Shown in pieces: positions 24,096-36,571 of a stretch of DNA of 64,000 bases (within the stretch, counting starts at the first letter, position 1; the number at the start of each line of letters is the position of its first letter). The notes under the pieces were generated by a model, which was given only the letters and a program-made list of their open reading frames with translations, searched no databases and was not told the DNA's origin. This DNA comes from Dichetophora obliterata. Lineage: Eukaryota; Arthropoda; Insecta; Diptera; Sciomyzidae. The position numbers and the translations under genes are program-made. Where the stretch lies: NCBI GenBank assembly GCA_963920525.1, contig OY986438.1, positions 47,156,788 through 47,220,787 of the forward strand, in the 5' to 3' direction.

Positions 24096-24379
24096 TGGCA
24101 ACTCTGGCTGACACTAATGAAGCATGAAGGCTAGAGTTGTTGTTCACAATTTAATTAGAAGCACTGCTAAGAGTTTATTTAATTTAATGTTTTTCCGTTC
24201 ATGCAACTTGCGTCTAATTCACTTAAATGGGGAAATTTTAGATGTAGAAGTTTTGATCCTGGGGGACGTTAGGCTATTCTTCTTTACTTTTTTTTTTTGG
24301 AGTAATGCATTAAATCAATCAACTTCAATAGAAAATCAACGCTATAGAAACATATGTATGTGCACATTTTTGTGTGATG

Positions 24380-24406
24380 ATGTGTGTAGGTGTGTGTGTG
24401 TGTGTT
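24380..24406. repeat. GT microsatellite
   Basis: TG dinucleotide run with minor interruptions. Confidence 0.85.
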
Positions 24407-26235
24407 TATGTTTGTCTACGGAAAGCTGTTGCAAGGTTGACAAAATGATAGATTGGGGTTGATTAAAATAGTAAAATTTTTGAGTTATTTTATGCTTTGA
24501 GTTTGGGACGGAGTGTCTGTTGTGAATGCTTCGAAATGAAATATTCTAGTTTTTAAGGGAATTTATGAAGTGATCATCTATTTGAGTTTGGGAAAAAATG
24601 TTGTGAAAATGTATAAATTGACAAATATTGTTGATTCTATATATACACTGATAGATAATACTGTATAGTTAATACATTAGCTTTAATTTTAACAACCAAA
24701 ATTTTGCAGGAAAACAATGATAACTTATAAAATTGTTACATTTTATAATGTACTTGGCTTTAAGTAAATTTTTGGAAAAAATTTTTGAAACATTTATTAA
24801 GCTAAAATGGCAAAGGAAAATATATCAATCCCATTTTGAAATTCTATGCAATTTTGTCCAATACTACTCTTTGCCAAATTTTACACTTAGTTCTTTGTAA
24901 CAACCTATTGTTTTTGTTAAATCAAGTTTTAAGCAAGTTTGAATGATCACTGTAATCAGTTTAAGTTCAGTTAATAATTTTTTTTAGTTTTGTAACCAAA
25001 GTATGCTATAGATTAGTGTCAGCAAAATACCACACCAGAGCAACAAAAAAAAAGACAGAGAAATATTTACAAATATAAACACATTATAAACTCGAATATA
25101 TACATCAATTACATCGTGAATGTTCATATTATTTTTGTACATTTTAACAAAATATTTGGTGCTTTTTTATATAGTGCTTCGAGCTGCCCCAACTAATTAC
25201 TATTTATTTCGGAATATAATTTATTTATTCTAATTTTTCTGTAAGGATTTCTAACGCTTCTTATTTCTTTTTAACTTTATAATATTTAGTATTGTATTTT
25301 TAGTTTTGCGTTATAATTAAAAATTATTAAAAATTTATTTTAATTATAGTATAAAAAGTTATTGATATTTTTTACTATTTAAGGCAAAGTTTAGTTAATC
25401 AAAGTTAATAAGATAACTGAAGTTACGTTTTCTACTTTACAATGCAAATTTTTCTATTATTTAAAAAAAAAACACTTGAGGCTTATTTATTGATTATTTA
25501 TTTATTTACAATTCCTTCAGTAACATATAATTTTCCTCACTTCTAACTCAGCCGCTGAAAATAAATTTCTTTGGCGGCACGTTGTCTCTATTTTGCATGT
25601 TAAATAAATTTATTTTGATTTTGCCATAATAACTATAACCAAACTAATAGACTGCACCTGCTTGCCTCCAATGACTTTTAATAAAACAAGCAACCTGCAA
25701 TTATTTTACATGTATGCCCACACACAGAGTTGCCCACTTCTGGGCGAGCTCTTATTAAGTGTTATTGAGTTTCGCAATGGAAATATTTTATGCATATTTT
25801 AAAAACGAAGGAGTTGCGTATAGTTGCAGCTTGGTGGCAAGCAAACGCAATTCGTAGTTTTAATTGGCACTTGATAAAGTGAGATAGCGCAGACTCTTGT
25901 GAATATTAACCTGCATCATCTTGTGGTTGCCATATGGCTATGCAAATGTAAGCACTTTCAAAGCAATATTTTTGAATTAAAACATCATGCTTTTTTTTAT
26001 TGCACAAATTTTCGGCAGGTGATTCGGTGATTTAAACACATTTGCTTTAAAATACCTATTGATATAATGTTTATTAACACTACTCAATGAGTGAAATCTG
26101 AGTTGTGAGTGAAATCTGAGTTTCACCAAAGTTAAAGCAGACTTTGTGCAAATTTTATCTCGATATTTGTAGACTTAAAAAAATATTTATTTTGAAGCAA
26201 TTTGTGTTGAACAAAATGCAATATTTTTTAATGTC

Positions 26236-26615
26236 GGCCTTTGTTGTCTAGTGGAAAATGCGCTTGACTATTAACCCAGAGGTACCAGGTTCGAATCCGA
26301 GCTCGGGCATGGTTCTTTTCACTTTCTTTGTTCTTTCCTACATTTCAGAATTAGGGAAAACTAAAAATTCACAGCTAAATTGTGGAAAATGTGGAATAAA
26401 AGGACAGGAACACAACTGAGGGCTAGAAATGTTTGCCGAGGTTAAGTCATAAAACTAGAATCTGTTATAAGCAATTCAAATTGTCTTTCACGGTTGTTTC
26501 GCCTAATCAATAATTCACTTCTGGTTCCAATCAACTCTAAATAATCTATACCTTTCTTTTCAGACCAAAGACCAAACATTGTCTTAGACCATAAGGCGCA
26601 CGCCTTGGTTCTTTA
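26236..26615 (+). mobile_element. tRNA-derived SINE-like copy 1
   Basis: The head at 26236-26309 has TTGTCTAGTGG (A-box type) and a perfect GGTTCGAATCC B box (26288-26298), followed by an unrelated body that ends near an A/T-rich tract at ~26605-26635. CGCTTGACT is shared with the heads at 26929 and 51660. Acceptor ends pair poorly, so it is a SINE head rather than a working tRNA. The body resembles the other two copies only in patches (CTTTCCTA...TTTC). The 3' limit is uncertain. Confidence 0.6.
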
Positions 26616-26928
26616 ATTTTTTTTTAAAAAAAAAGGCAAAATTTTTATAATATTTAAGAGAAATTGGCTTGAATTCAAAATTTTACCTAATATTAAATAG
26701 TAGAAATAGATTAAAATATGCGAGAATATGTTACAAGAATAAAATTATCAGGTGTAAGCACAAAATGACTTTTTTTCTAAAAAATTTACAAAATAATATC
26801 TGACTCGAAGAAGCATACACTTTTTAAAGCAAAAATTAATAAAAAAGAAACGTTCGTAGCAATACAAAAAAAGTCACTCAATATCATGTAAATAAATATC
26901 ATGTAAATAATAATGATGTTGATAATAA

Positions 26929-27190
26929 TGCCTCATAGTCTAGTAGTAGCGCGTTTGACTGTTACGAAAAGGTCCCAAATTCGAATCCTAGCAGGCTTAT
27001 ATCCTTAGCTTTAACCTTTTTTTTCCTTACTTCTAATCAAAAGAACTTAAAAAACACATCAGTATACAATGATAAGTTAAAGTTGGTGGTGGGAGGAAAA
27101 GTTTGTTAAGAGGATTACTTAGTAACTTAATCTTCCTTTCTTGGTTCAATCACTCCTGAGCATTGCTTGGTTCAATTTAAAAATAAAAAA
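26929..27190 (+). mobile_element. tRNA-derived SINE-like copy 2
   Basis: The tRNA-like head lies at 26929-27000, with TAGTCTAGTAG and TTCGAATCC. The body reads TTCTAATCAAA(A/G)GAACTT, AGT(T/-)GGTGGTG and AAAGTTTGT, and matches the SINE at 51658. It retains TTAGTAACTT uninterrupted (about 27118-27129), the position where the 51.6-kb copy is split by a mariner. The 3' end probably lies in the A-rich stretch near 27190. Confidence 0.65.
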
Positions 27191-28559
27191 TAAAAAATGG
27201 CATGTTTTCCATCCGGCACTATTCACCAAAGAATCCCTGATTAAAATATACAAATATTCATTCATAAACATTTTTGATGAGAATAAAAAACTTTTTCCTA
27301 TTTTTCGCTTTGTTTTTCGATTTTTGATATTTTTCATAAACTTTTTACCTAAAAGTATGTAAATTTTAAACCCAATAAGGTACTGTTAGGTCAACCCGAT
27401 TGACCTTCAAAAATTGTTTATTAACATTCCTTAAGCTTTTTATGAAAAGCTTATATTTAAAATTTTCTTGTCTAATTAACACTTAAGCAAACCACTGAAG
27501 CATTAAAAATTAGTTCATATAGTAAAACGGTATTCTTTGAACTCCTTAACCAATGAAGTGTGAGAAAAATTTTTCCAAACATGTGAAGCTTTAAATAAAA
27601 GATTTACATAATATCAGATTTTTGATATTATCAAATAATTTTATAGTGATATGCTCATAGCTGAAGTGATACTAAAAAATAAAACAAGATTAGTTCAAAA
27701 AACTAAAACCCGACTACTAAAATTCACGCTCTAATAAGTATGAAACAAGAAAATATTCTCATCTGAAATTGTTATGTTGAAACTATTCAATATTTTTTTT
27801 TTTGTCTATTATATAAACAACTTACACATAATATATTTACTTGTATATAATACTAATTCATAGTGATGCTCAGGAGATATACGTGATAGTCTTACACCTC
27901 ATATATAGTATATGGTCATATGTAGCCCTCTAGATGTATAGCGTGATGCACTTTGCCCTAAAGCTTATGATCTAAGAATATTGTATTAAATTTTTATGAA
28001 GAGCCGAGCAGTAAAAGTTTATTTTTCAACCCAAAGCTTAGTACCTTCACGCACGTACTTTCACAAAACTTCACAAAACTTTAAGCGCGTTTTTCTCAAA
28101 ACTACGTTTTCACGGACACCCAACAAGATATCCCCGGAAGCCGTGTTTTTAAAGAACATTGTCCACACATAAATACTCACAAACTAGACTATTCTCATGA
28201 AGAAATATTGATTTTTACTATATTTTTTTTTTTAAATAACAGCGAAAGAAAAACAGTTTTTTAAACTTTATTGGTTTTTTTTTCCCATAAAAGTAATAAC
28301 AATTGTTTAATAGTATAAAGCACTTTGGTTTTCTATTTTAGATAAACCGTTGCTGAGTTGGAGCCGGACCTGCCTCCAAGTTATGGCGTTCCGTTTAAGT
28401 ACGAATTTTGTAAAAAAAAAAACGAAAAAATTAATAAAAAAGTTTTTTTGTAATGTAAGACTTCACTTATCATCCCTAACAACTCTTATAAACATAGCAA
28501 GCACACGATTAATTCCCAAAAATAACCTATTTTCTTAGTCGGTGAACTAGACTACATTC
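27191..28559. other. AT-rich DNA, nothing recognised
   Basis: Short low-complexity frames only. Confidence 0.4.
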
Positions 28560-28563
28560 TTAA

Positions 28564-30860
28564 CCCATTTCTAGCCATGGTTGCGTATACGCAACACCAA
28601 TTTTAATTTTAAATTCTAATGTGTTATAGAATAGGAACCATTTCACTGTTATGCTAGGACCTAAGGCTGTTATATTGCTCATTGGTAAATGGAAACAAAT
28701 ATACAAATCCGTCCGTGGAAAAGAAGCGAGAGGGGTATTGAAAAACCTCCAAAACAGGATGTTTTTAAGAAAATTTATTAAAAATATTTACTTTTTAATA
28801 TAATATTAACATTTCTCAAAAATATTGAAGCTAATAGACTAAAATAATTAACGCATTCCATAATGATCGCAAATCAATGGCTTACCTTTCTCGGTGGCCA
28901 CTTTTGTGATGGCATTGCGTATACGCAACATTGGCCGTTAAGTGAGATATAGTTTTTCTCCCAAATATGCAATTTATTTGTATTGTGTATCATGATACAA
29001 TTATGACTACAAAGAAAGGCTTTGAAAAGTTCAGAAATATTGGCAGTTTGATTGAATCAAGTTGTTTGAGTAGCTCCGAGGGACACCAAAACAATGTATT
29101 CGGGTCCAGTGCTTCCGGCATTGTAAATGCTCCACCTGAAGCTGTTGACGCGTTAAGCGATGAAGAGCAATGATTTGACGCAGTCGAAATGGTCAGCGAC
29201 ATCGATCCAAAAATAGAAATTGCAGGTGAAGTGGAAATCCATTTTGAGTACGAGAACGAAGACTTCTCCGTACCATCACAAGAACCAAATGAACCGATTG
29301 GCGAGCCAATTTATAAGAAATTAAAGGACTTTGGCGTCCCAAAGTGAAAGCGCACCAAGCGAGGAAAGTTTGGTCTAAATGGTCCAGTAGAAGCAGACAA
29401 GGATGGAACTCGAAAAGAGATTGCCAAAAAAATTATCTAAGAAGACTCCATATGAAATGTTCCGCTGCTTCTTGGATGATGAGGCAATTGAGCTATTGGT
29501 ATACCAAACCAATTTGTATGCACCTCAAAACAATTTTCAGTGGTCTGTCTCGAATTTCGAAATGCTCAGATTCATCGGTATACTGAAGTTCACTGGGTTT
29601 CATACAGTTCCAAGATGGGATTTATATTGGTCTGTTCAGCCAGAACTAGGTGTGAAAATAGTCAAAATGTCGTTATCTCGCAGCAGATTCCGTGATATAA
29701 ATAATATTTTCATTTGGCAGAGAACGACAACATTGATGCGGCTGATCAAACAATCCGAAAACATTGTATGGGTGGCGCAAATACTAGATTGAAAGGTGGA
29801 AAAAATTTAAAAAAGCATGAGTTTGATAACATGTTCGAAGAGATTAATATAATAAATATATGGGCGGAGTCGACCTCCACGATAATTGAGTTGCTAACTA
29901 CAGAGTTGGGGTTCGTGGGAAGAAAATGTTGTTGCCGCTTTGGACGAATATTATCAACAGCAGGGTTGTGGACGCCTAAAAAATACACGTCATGGTGTGC
30001 AAAATAGAAAATAAGAAACATTTACCACAATTTGATTTTAAAGCGGAAATGGCTCGCCATCTTATGTTTAACAAGCAGCCCAAAAATAACGATGATTCCG
30101 ATGAAAACGCAGGCCTTCCTACTTACTTGATTTCATCAGCTGCATCATATTGTCGTTGAAGACTAAATTAAAAAGAGAGTGCGTTGCAAGGTGAGCAATT
30201 ACATTTAATTAAAAAGCAATTTAATTTTTCGCTCCACCCAGAACAGAGTTTTGAAAAATTTCATAAAACTACGCAGTGGCGAATGGATCCATCCATCTTC
30301 GAAGACGTCTTTCAATCCTATAGCTGTGCTCGAACAAATTAGCAAAACGACTTGCACGACTATTTCCACCACGTCTTCGACGACGGATGGGATCCACGTA
30401 CTGCACAATGTACGCGTTCACTTAAAATCAGTACACCTCTGTTTGTGTTTGCTCTATATTTGTGCCTCATCGTGCTCTCCTTTCCTTATGCTTCCCACTC
30501 TTTCCACTCTTCTTCATGGATTGATCCGTATTTAAAGTAAGATTTTCAGCTTTTTAAGTGAAAATATATTTTTCAAACAATTTTATTTGAAAAACAATTC
30601 ATACGATTTATTTTGCTCCTGAGTATGAAAAAAAAATAAATAAATTAATAAATATCGAAATTTTCAGAGCGAAATAAGAAAAAAAAAAATAATAGAGTTG
30701 TTCTAATTTATACTGCTTAACCTACAAACAAATTTTTCCGGCTAAACGGGAAAACCATTTTGATTTTTTCCACTTGGAAAACCTTATTCGACCTCACAAT
30801 ATCACAACTTTAAAAGGAATTTTAAAAAATTCAGTACTTTGGGTACAGGCCAGAAATGGG
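28564..30860 (+). mobile_element. Decayed piggyBac-type transposon
   Basis: The left end CCCATTTCTAGCC (28564-28576) matches the inverted right end CCCATTTCTGGCC (30848-30860), 12 of 13. Both sides are flanked by TTAA (28560-28563 and 30861-30864), the obligate piggyBac target. It is 2297 bp with a broken transposase in plus orientation. Two copies of the palindrome TTGCGTATACGCAA (28581-28594 and 28915-28928) lie in the left 370 bp, a plausible internal binding site. A local hairpin (arms ~30283-30308 and 30371-30396) lies near the right side. Confidence 0.85.
28967..30160 (+). pseudogene. piggyBac-type transposase remnant
   Basis: This would have encoded the DDE transposase of the element. 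An acidic N-terminal part (28967-29345) is interrupted by TGA at 29171. The core at 29403-29712 reads KTPYEMFRCFLDDEAIELL, TNLYAPQNNF, EMLRFIGILKFTGFHTVPRW and MSLSRSRFRDIN, the conserved front of the DDE_Tnp_1_7 fold. The frame then shifts near 29712 into NDNIDAADQ. The C-terminal part reads LLPLWTNIINSRVVDA near 29935 and KKHLPQFDFKAEMARHLMF to about 30100, across another stop. The central region with most catalytic aspartates appears deleted. Inactive. Confidence 0.8.
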
Positions 30861-31440
30861 TTAAGAGAACGTAATGCAAACCTAGTCAAAAATATTCTTT
30901 TAAGAAAAAAATACAATTTTTTTAAAACTATAAAAAAATTTGCAATATGCCATCGTTAAATGTTTTATTGATTTTTTCAATTTTAAAATTTTTTTAAACC
31001 ATTTTGGTTTCTTATTCTTTTATTGAAAGCTGGCTAAGCCACAAAGAATCGGGTTTATTTTTTATAAGCTTCTCGAATTAAGAAAACCTTAAAAATGACC
31101 GAATGTAAAAAATCAAAGAAACTTTAATTTTGACCGTGCAAGCTTGAAGGCCGTTAGTGCCTATTTAAATATAACTAAAAGATACATTATTCTTATATCA
31201 TCAAAAGTAATTTTTATGTTAAAAATTTACAAGTAATATCTGGCTCAAATAACCATTAAATTTATCTTTGTGTGTAAGAAAAAAATAATGGCAATGTAAT
31301 GAAAACAAATTTTTTTATCAGATATTTCGCAATAGCTTGACAATAACAATTAATTGTGCCCACACAACAATATATAAGTGCGACAATGTTCAATCAAAAA
31401 CAAACATTTGCCAAAATCCAAATGTTACTTAAAACTCCTT

Positions 31441-31451
31441 CCCCCCCCCCC
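31441..31451. repeat. Poly-C tract
   Basis: Eleven consecutive C, unusual in this AT-rich setting. Confidence 0.8.
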
Positions 31452-31769
31452 TCCTTCTACTCCGTTTCACCCGCTCACTGCGCATAATTGTCTTGCAGTA
31501 ATTTGTTGCCATAACATAAAGTCGCATAGATACATACACATTTTTATTATTTTTATTACCATATTGCCTTAAAACTTGGCCAAAATCAATAGCTGTGTAG
31601 CACAACCCCCTCATCCACACAATAACAAAAAAAAAAAAGCAGGCCAAGCGCACAATACGAGTATAAGCCGAGCAAAGCGTCACATTAAAATGACTTATCT
31701 TGTTGTTCTGAGTGGCTTTTATATCATGGTAAATGTTAAATAGCACTTTTGGGGCTAATACCAGCAGAG

Positions 31770-31820
31770 ATGGTGCTATTATTGCTGCTACTGTCGTTGC
31801 TGTTGTTGTTGTTGCTACTT
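31770..31820. repeat. GCT/GTT trinucleotide tract
   Basis: Interrupted GTT and GCT units. Confidence 0.6.
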
Positions 31821-32827
31821 CTGTGGACCAGGCTTCCTTAACGGCCTGGCCTGCCTTCTATGTAGCGAGTTTTGGTTTTAAGCTAACTGCTGGCTTAGTT
31901 ATTTTTTTAATTTTCTTTTTGTCATACATCCAAACTTGGCCTTCACTTGGGTGTCAGGCAGTTTTGGTCTGTTCTAATTTTTTTTTTTTTTTTTTCAACA
32001 CAACTCTCTGTGAATATCGTACAAAGTAGTCAGCCGGGAGTTAAGTAGATAAATATTACGTTATCGGCTTGCAAAAAATTAGACCTAAAAGAAATTTTAT
32101 TATTCCCTCTGATTCTGAGCTGAGATTGCAGATAATGCTAGCAGTTTTAATTTATTTGCCTTAATATAAATGTTTATGTAAAGCATTTTAAACGCGTGAA
32201 GAAACTGGAGCTCAGCTCAAAGGACCTTTTCTCTTTCTTCCTCTCTCTCTCTTATCATTGCAGCTGTTCCAAATCCAAAACTATGTAGTTTCAACTTGAA
32301 ATCGAATGACCAAACAACGAACGCCACTTAATTTACACCCCGAAATAACAATTGCTATAAATGTCAAAATAGCGTACGCGACATCAATAAACTGCTTACT
32401 GAGACTCAACAATAATAACAAACATAAAAACCACAGCCCACACAATTACAAAACAAGCCAACAAATACGCGCCTAACGAGCTTCATTGTCAATAAATTTA
32501 ATTTAATTGTTGCAAGCAAAAAGTAAAGCAACAGCAGATAAAAGCGCACAAAAGATGAAGTGGGAAAGAAATAAGACAAAGTAAGAATCAAGCAATCATT
32601 TGTTTGGCGTACATATTTTGTTATTATTTAATTTCGAATTATTTGCGTGGGTAAACATACACTAAAACTTAATTCCACTACAACTTAGCGTACACACACA
32701 CACATTCAAATACACACAAATAGCAACAGCATCAAATGCTTTTATTGTTGAATTAAGTTGTTGTCACTTGAGGAGCAGAGCAACTTTTATGCAAAAATCT
32801 ACACTCGGAGATAAAAAGAAGCACTTT

Positions 32828-32867
32828 ATTGTTGTTGTCGTTGTCGTTGTCGTTGTCATCGTTGTTG
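32828..32867. repeat. GTT/GTC trinucleotide microsatellite
   Basis: GTTGTC-type repeat. Confidence 0.8.
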
Positions 32868-34591
32868 AAGCATTCATGTTGCAAGTAGTTTTTATGCTCA
32901 AGTCAAGTGTTTGTGCAAGTGTGTTTGTATATGTGCTTGCCTATGCAAGCTTGTAAAGTGTGTGCTTGTGTACGTGTCTGTGAGCATTAAAGCCAAGGAT
33001 GCGGTTTTATGCGTTGTTGCAAAAAAATACCTTATAAAAAACATTTGTTTTAAAAGAAAAATAAATTTGACTTAAGTGCAAGTTACACGAATATCTGTTA
33101 TTTTTTTTATTAATTTATTTCCTAACACTTGCTTTGTATTTTCATAAGTAAATAACGCATTCAACTCAAGTCCCAGAAACAAGAAAAGCATGCATTATAT
33201 AATTTTCATTTATGCGTGTATCTGGCTCGAGGCACCATGACATCCTACAAAGACATCTTAAAGAAAAAATAATTAGTGACGCATTTAAGTACACAAGCTT
33301 TATAGTGCGTCATGCAGTTATGATGTTGACATTAATTTCTAGTGAGTAGCTTCTAGGAAGTCGAGAAGAAATTGTACAAAAGCCAAAGGGCACAATGATT
33401 CTCCAGACACTCATTCATTAAATGTATAATTTAAATTTTATTTATCACGAATTCAAAAAAAAAATCTTTAGCAACTTTTTTTTTTTGTTTTTCAAAAACA
33501 GTTTTACAGATATTAAACAATTCTTTCTCCATTAATGTCCATTAAAAAGAAAATACTCTTATTAGCAGTGAACATTGAAAGCTTAACTTATAAAATAAGC
33601 TAACAAATTTTCCCCATTTTTTAGTAATTTTTTTACATAAGCGATTTACACAATCGAAATATTTTTTTTAAACAATAGAACGATCAAAAAGTTGAATTTA
33701 AGTACTCTTTAATTCTAGTTTTGCTTATGCCAGATTAAGCTGCAGAGAAATAAATGGCGGATTTAAATGGACCCAAAAGTTATCTTGTTGTTACTCACAA
33801 AATAAACGCAATTTTTTGCACTTTGCAATCAAAAATATTTTAAAATAACGAATACTTAAGGAATAAGTTATTTAAGGAATTATTAAATTTAGCACATGGT
33901 TTGAAATCAGGTATAATTTTTCAATCAACTGAAATTTTAAGGTTAAAATCAAAATTTGTTCTGTACAAAAATATTTTTTCGAACAAAATTGTGCAAACTT
34001 TTAACCTTTCTTGATTGAAATAAATCTATTTTTAATAGTTTCAAATTAAAAAATAAAACTTTAAAATTTTATTTTTACTTTTTCAAGTATTTAGTAAGGC
34101 GCCTCACGAAAAAAAGTTTTTTGGCACAATAACTCAAGATAATTCTTGGTTTATATTATGATGATTCCCAAATATTTCGAAATAACCTCTAAAAATTGAG
34201 TTTTTTGTTATCATATTACCTTATGTGATAGTTGTAAAAAATAAGCTAACAGAAATTACTGCCTGAAAAAAGCTCTTCCAATCTGCATCATTAATTTAAT
34301 GTTTTGCATTCGGATAGAAGATAATGCTTTTTTCATGCATTTTGTTTAATTAATTTTCACTAAAATTAAATAACTTAATGATTTCTAATGCGATCCTCCC
34401 TTTTAAAATATCGTTGCAAAAGTTTTTAGTGCTCGCATTGATTCCTAGTTAGAATTACTTAAATTGATATATATTAAAACTAAAATATTAATTATAAAAT
34501 AAGCACCTACTGAAAAATATTGTAAGATATTAAAAAAAAAATAAAGCAATGAAGTTATTTAATTAATTGTAGTCTGTTGTTTAAGTTATAA

Positions 34592-35113
34592 CATGAATTT
34601 AATTGCTAGCTTTAGATCAAGTAAGATTTTGAGAAAGCAACAACAACAACAACAACTCTATGAAGAGTCAATCACTTAACTGACTAGACAGTCTATTTCG
34701 GAAATTGCTACATTTCCTTTTCAGTAGTCTTCGAGTGATTAAGCTGTGATCAACTCACTGTTATAGACGTATATGATTTCACACATGTTTGAACAATCAA
34801 TGAATATTGAAAAAAATAAGGAGCAACTAGAACATAGGACAACCTTGGTAGAGTTGATGGCTGTGATCTATAAAAAGCTTACTGCTTTAAAAGTCGTATG
34901 ATTAAGTAGCCGGTTTGAACGTAAAATTCTTAAAAATTTGTTCAAACATGTGTGATCAGAGCTTAATCACTCGAAGACTACTGAAAAGGAAATGTAGCGA
35001 TTTCCGAAATAGACTGTCTAGTCAGCTATGTGATTGACTCTATACAGAGTTGTTGTTGTTGTTGTTGCTTTCTCAAAATCGTACTTGATCTAAAGCTCAT
35101 AATTAAATTCATG
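34592..35113. mobile_element. Foldback element with ~170-bp inverted arms
   Basis: The left arm 34592-34795 and right arm 34938-35113 pair with few mismatches, sharing GAAATAGACTGTCTAGTCAG and ACTCGAAGACTACTGAAAAG. Each arm includes a CAA/TTG trinucleotide run. The loop (~34796-34937) resembles 39395-39490. A lone relative of the right arm lies at 42034-42171. It lies within the long-TIR element and ends 12 bp before the mariner target TA. Confidence 0.75.
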
Positions 35114-35126
35114 CAGTAATGTAGTA

Positions 35127-36058
35127 CAGGGTTGCCGATATTCAAAGCGCCCATTTTATTTTTAAATAAATCAAAGAAACCACAATTTTTTGTCTGTTCG
35201 TCATGAATATCATTTAACTGGGTTCAAGTAGATTTGCTTACATTATTTCTTAAATATGATATCTCGTAAATGGTCGCCATTGGCCTCTACGACATATTGT
35301 GCCCGTTTTGCAGCATTTTCCATGGTTTTCTTCAACATTTCGATGGGAATGGCGGTTATTTCTTGACGGATGTTGGTTTTCAGCTCTTCTAGGGTCTTTG
35401 GCTTGTTGACGTAAACCTTTGATTTCAAATAACCCCACAAAAAGAAGTCTGGAGGCGTTAAATCTGGTGATCTTGGCGGCCAATCGAAATCACCATTTTT
35501 TGACATCAAACGGCCAGGGAACAATTGCTTCAAAAAATCGATTGTAGTGCGGCTTGTGTGTGGTGGCGCGCCGTCTTGTTGAAACCAGTAGTGCCTGATA
35601 CGCTTTCGACGAACGATTGGCATGAAAAAATTGTTTATCATATCGCGATAACGCTCCTGATTGACAGTAACTCTGTGGCCATTATCATCTTCGAAAAAGA
35701 ACGGCCCAATGAGCATTTTAGCACAAACGCCGCACCAAACAGTGACTTTTGCATCGTGAAGAGGTACCTCTTGAATCTCTTGTGGATTTTCAGTGGCATA
35801 AATACGGCAATTTTGTTTGTTTACCGTTCCGTTCAACTGAAAATTAGCTTTTTTGAAAGCACGTTGGGTTTTCACTATTGACTTGTTTTGTTGAATGTAA
35901 ATTTCAACAATTTTAGAGCGTTCGCGTGGCGTGTACTGTTCCATTGTAAACATTTGCTTGGATTGACGCTTCAAACGCGGTATGTCATTAGTCGATTTGG
36001 CATCACTGCGGAAAGTTACAGTGTTGCCAGATGGGCGCTTCGAATATTGGCAACACTG
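35127..36058 (-). mobile_element. Deleted Tc1/mariner element of DD41D (rosa-like) type
   Basis: The 28-bp inverted ends match at 25 positions (35127-35154 and 36031-36058), starting CAGGGTTGCC on the left and CAGTGTTGCC on the right. TA flanks both sides (35125-35126 and 36059-36060). It is 932 bp, several hundred bp short of a complete element, and carries a transposase with an internal deletion. The right end has an extra inverted copy of its own tip (36019-36028). It is nested in the long-TIR element. Confidence 0.85.
35243..35953 (-). pseudogene. Tc1/mariner-type (DD41D) transposase with internal deletion
   Basis: 236 codons from the Met at 35953 (an alternative Met three codons later reads MEQYTPRER). 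The open frame continues upstream to 36154, but those codons run through the right TIR into flanking DNA, so they are excluded. Residues 1-34 are the start of the helix-turn-helix (TPRERSKIVEIYIQQN, KTQRAFKK). They join directly, near residue 35, to FQLNGTVNKQNCRIYATENP, which in related proteins lies just after the first catalytic aspartate. About 100 residues including that aspartate are therefore lost without a frameshift. FQQDGAPPHTS (Asp127) and SPDLTPPDFF (Asp169) remain, 41 residues apart, as in the DD41D group known from Ceratitis rosa. Catalysis is not expected; DNA binding is doubtful. Confidence 0.85.
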
Positions 36059-36571
36059 TATTTGAATTTTAAAAGTTTTTGTATGAAAATAAAACAAAAA
36101 AATATCAAAAAAATGCATGAAAAACAACGTTATCTTTAATCTGATAGCAAACATTTACAATTCTTGATGCAGATTGGAAGAGCCTTTTCTGGCCTATAAT
36201 TTCTGTGTCTTAATGTTTTAACAGTTATTACACCAGCCAATATTTTTACAAAAAACTCAATTTTTAGAGCTTATTACAAACCATTCCAGCTCACGGATGG
36301 CTATCGCTGGAGTCAAAATATTTGGGAAATCATCATAGCATACACCAAGGATTATTTTGAGCATTTCTGCCTTACAACTTTTTTTTTTCTATGGAGCGCG
36401 AGGCGCCTTACTATTTAGGTTAAGTTTTTAAGTTTTTTAGTTCAAAATTTATTAATTTTAATAAATTTAAATTTTTCAACCAATCAATTTTTTTTATGCG
36501 ATTTAAAAATTATTAGTTCGTTTCAATATGTATCATTTGTTGCACACGATCGCCTCCAAGCACAGCTGTTA

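Larger units (their letters stand above)
23277..26235. other. 3 kb of unassigned DNA with microsatellites
   Basis: No domain was recognised. The reverse-strand frame at 23485-23958 is rich in runs of Leu/Cys/Phe from simple sequence and is not accepted as a gene. Confidence 0.4.
30865..34086. other. 3.2 kb of unassigned DNA with microsatellites
   Basis: No gene was recognised. Simple-sequence tracts are listed separately; a CTCTCTCTCT run also lies at 32240-32251. Frames here translate these repeats. Confidence 0.4.
34095..36410. mobile_element. Long-TIR DNA element, host of two nested insertions
   Basis: The ends are TAAGGCGCCTC, inverted at 36400-36410. Imperfect arms extend about 280-320 bp (34095-34375 against 36085-36410), sharing CCAAATATTT, AAAAATTGAGTTTTTTGT and CTTCCAATCTGCATCA. 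The 8 bp outside are GTATTTAG (34087-34094) and CTATTTAG (36411-36418), 7 of 8 identical, which suggests an 8-bp duplication and a hAT-like family. The interior is taken up by a foldback and a DD41D mariner. No transposase of its own was seen. Confidence 0.65.

Noticed and set aside
26236..26309. Functional tRNA gene
   Set aside because: A and B boxes are present but the acceptor ends do not pair and a SINE-like body follows.
31733..32029. 98-codon frame with Val/Ala-rich hydrophobic stretch
   Set aside because: It translates GTT/GCT repeats and a poly-T tract.
36059..36154. Upstream extension of the DD41D transposase to 303 codons
   Set aside because: The extra codons run through the TIR into flanking DNA; the helix-turn-helix start begins at the Met near 35953.
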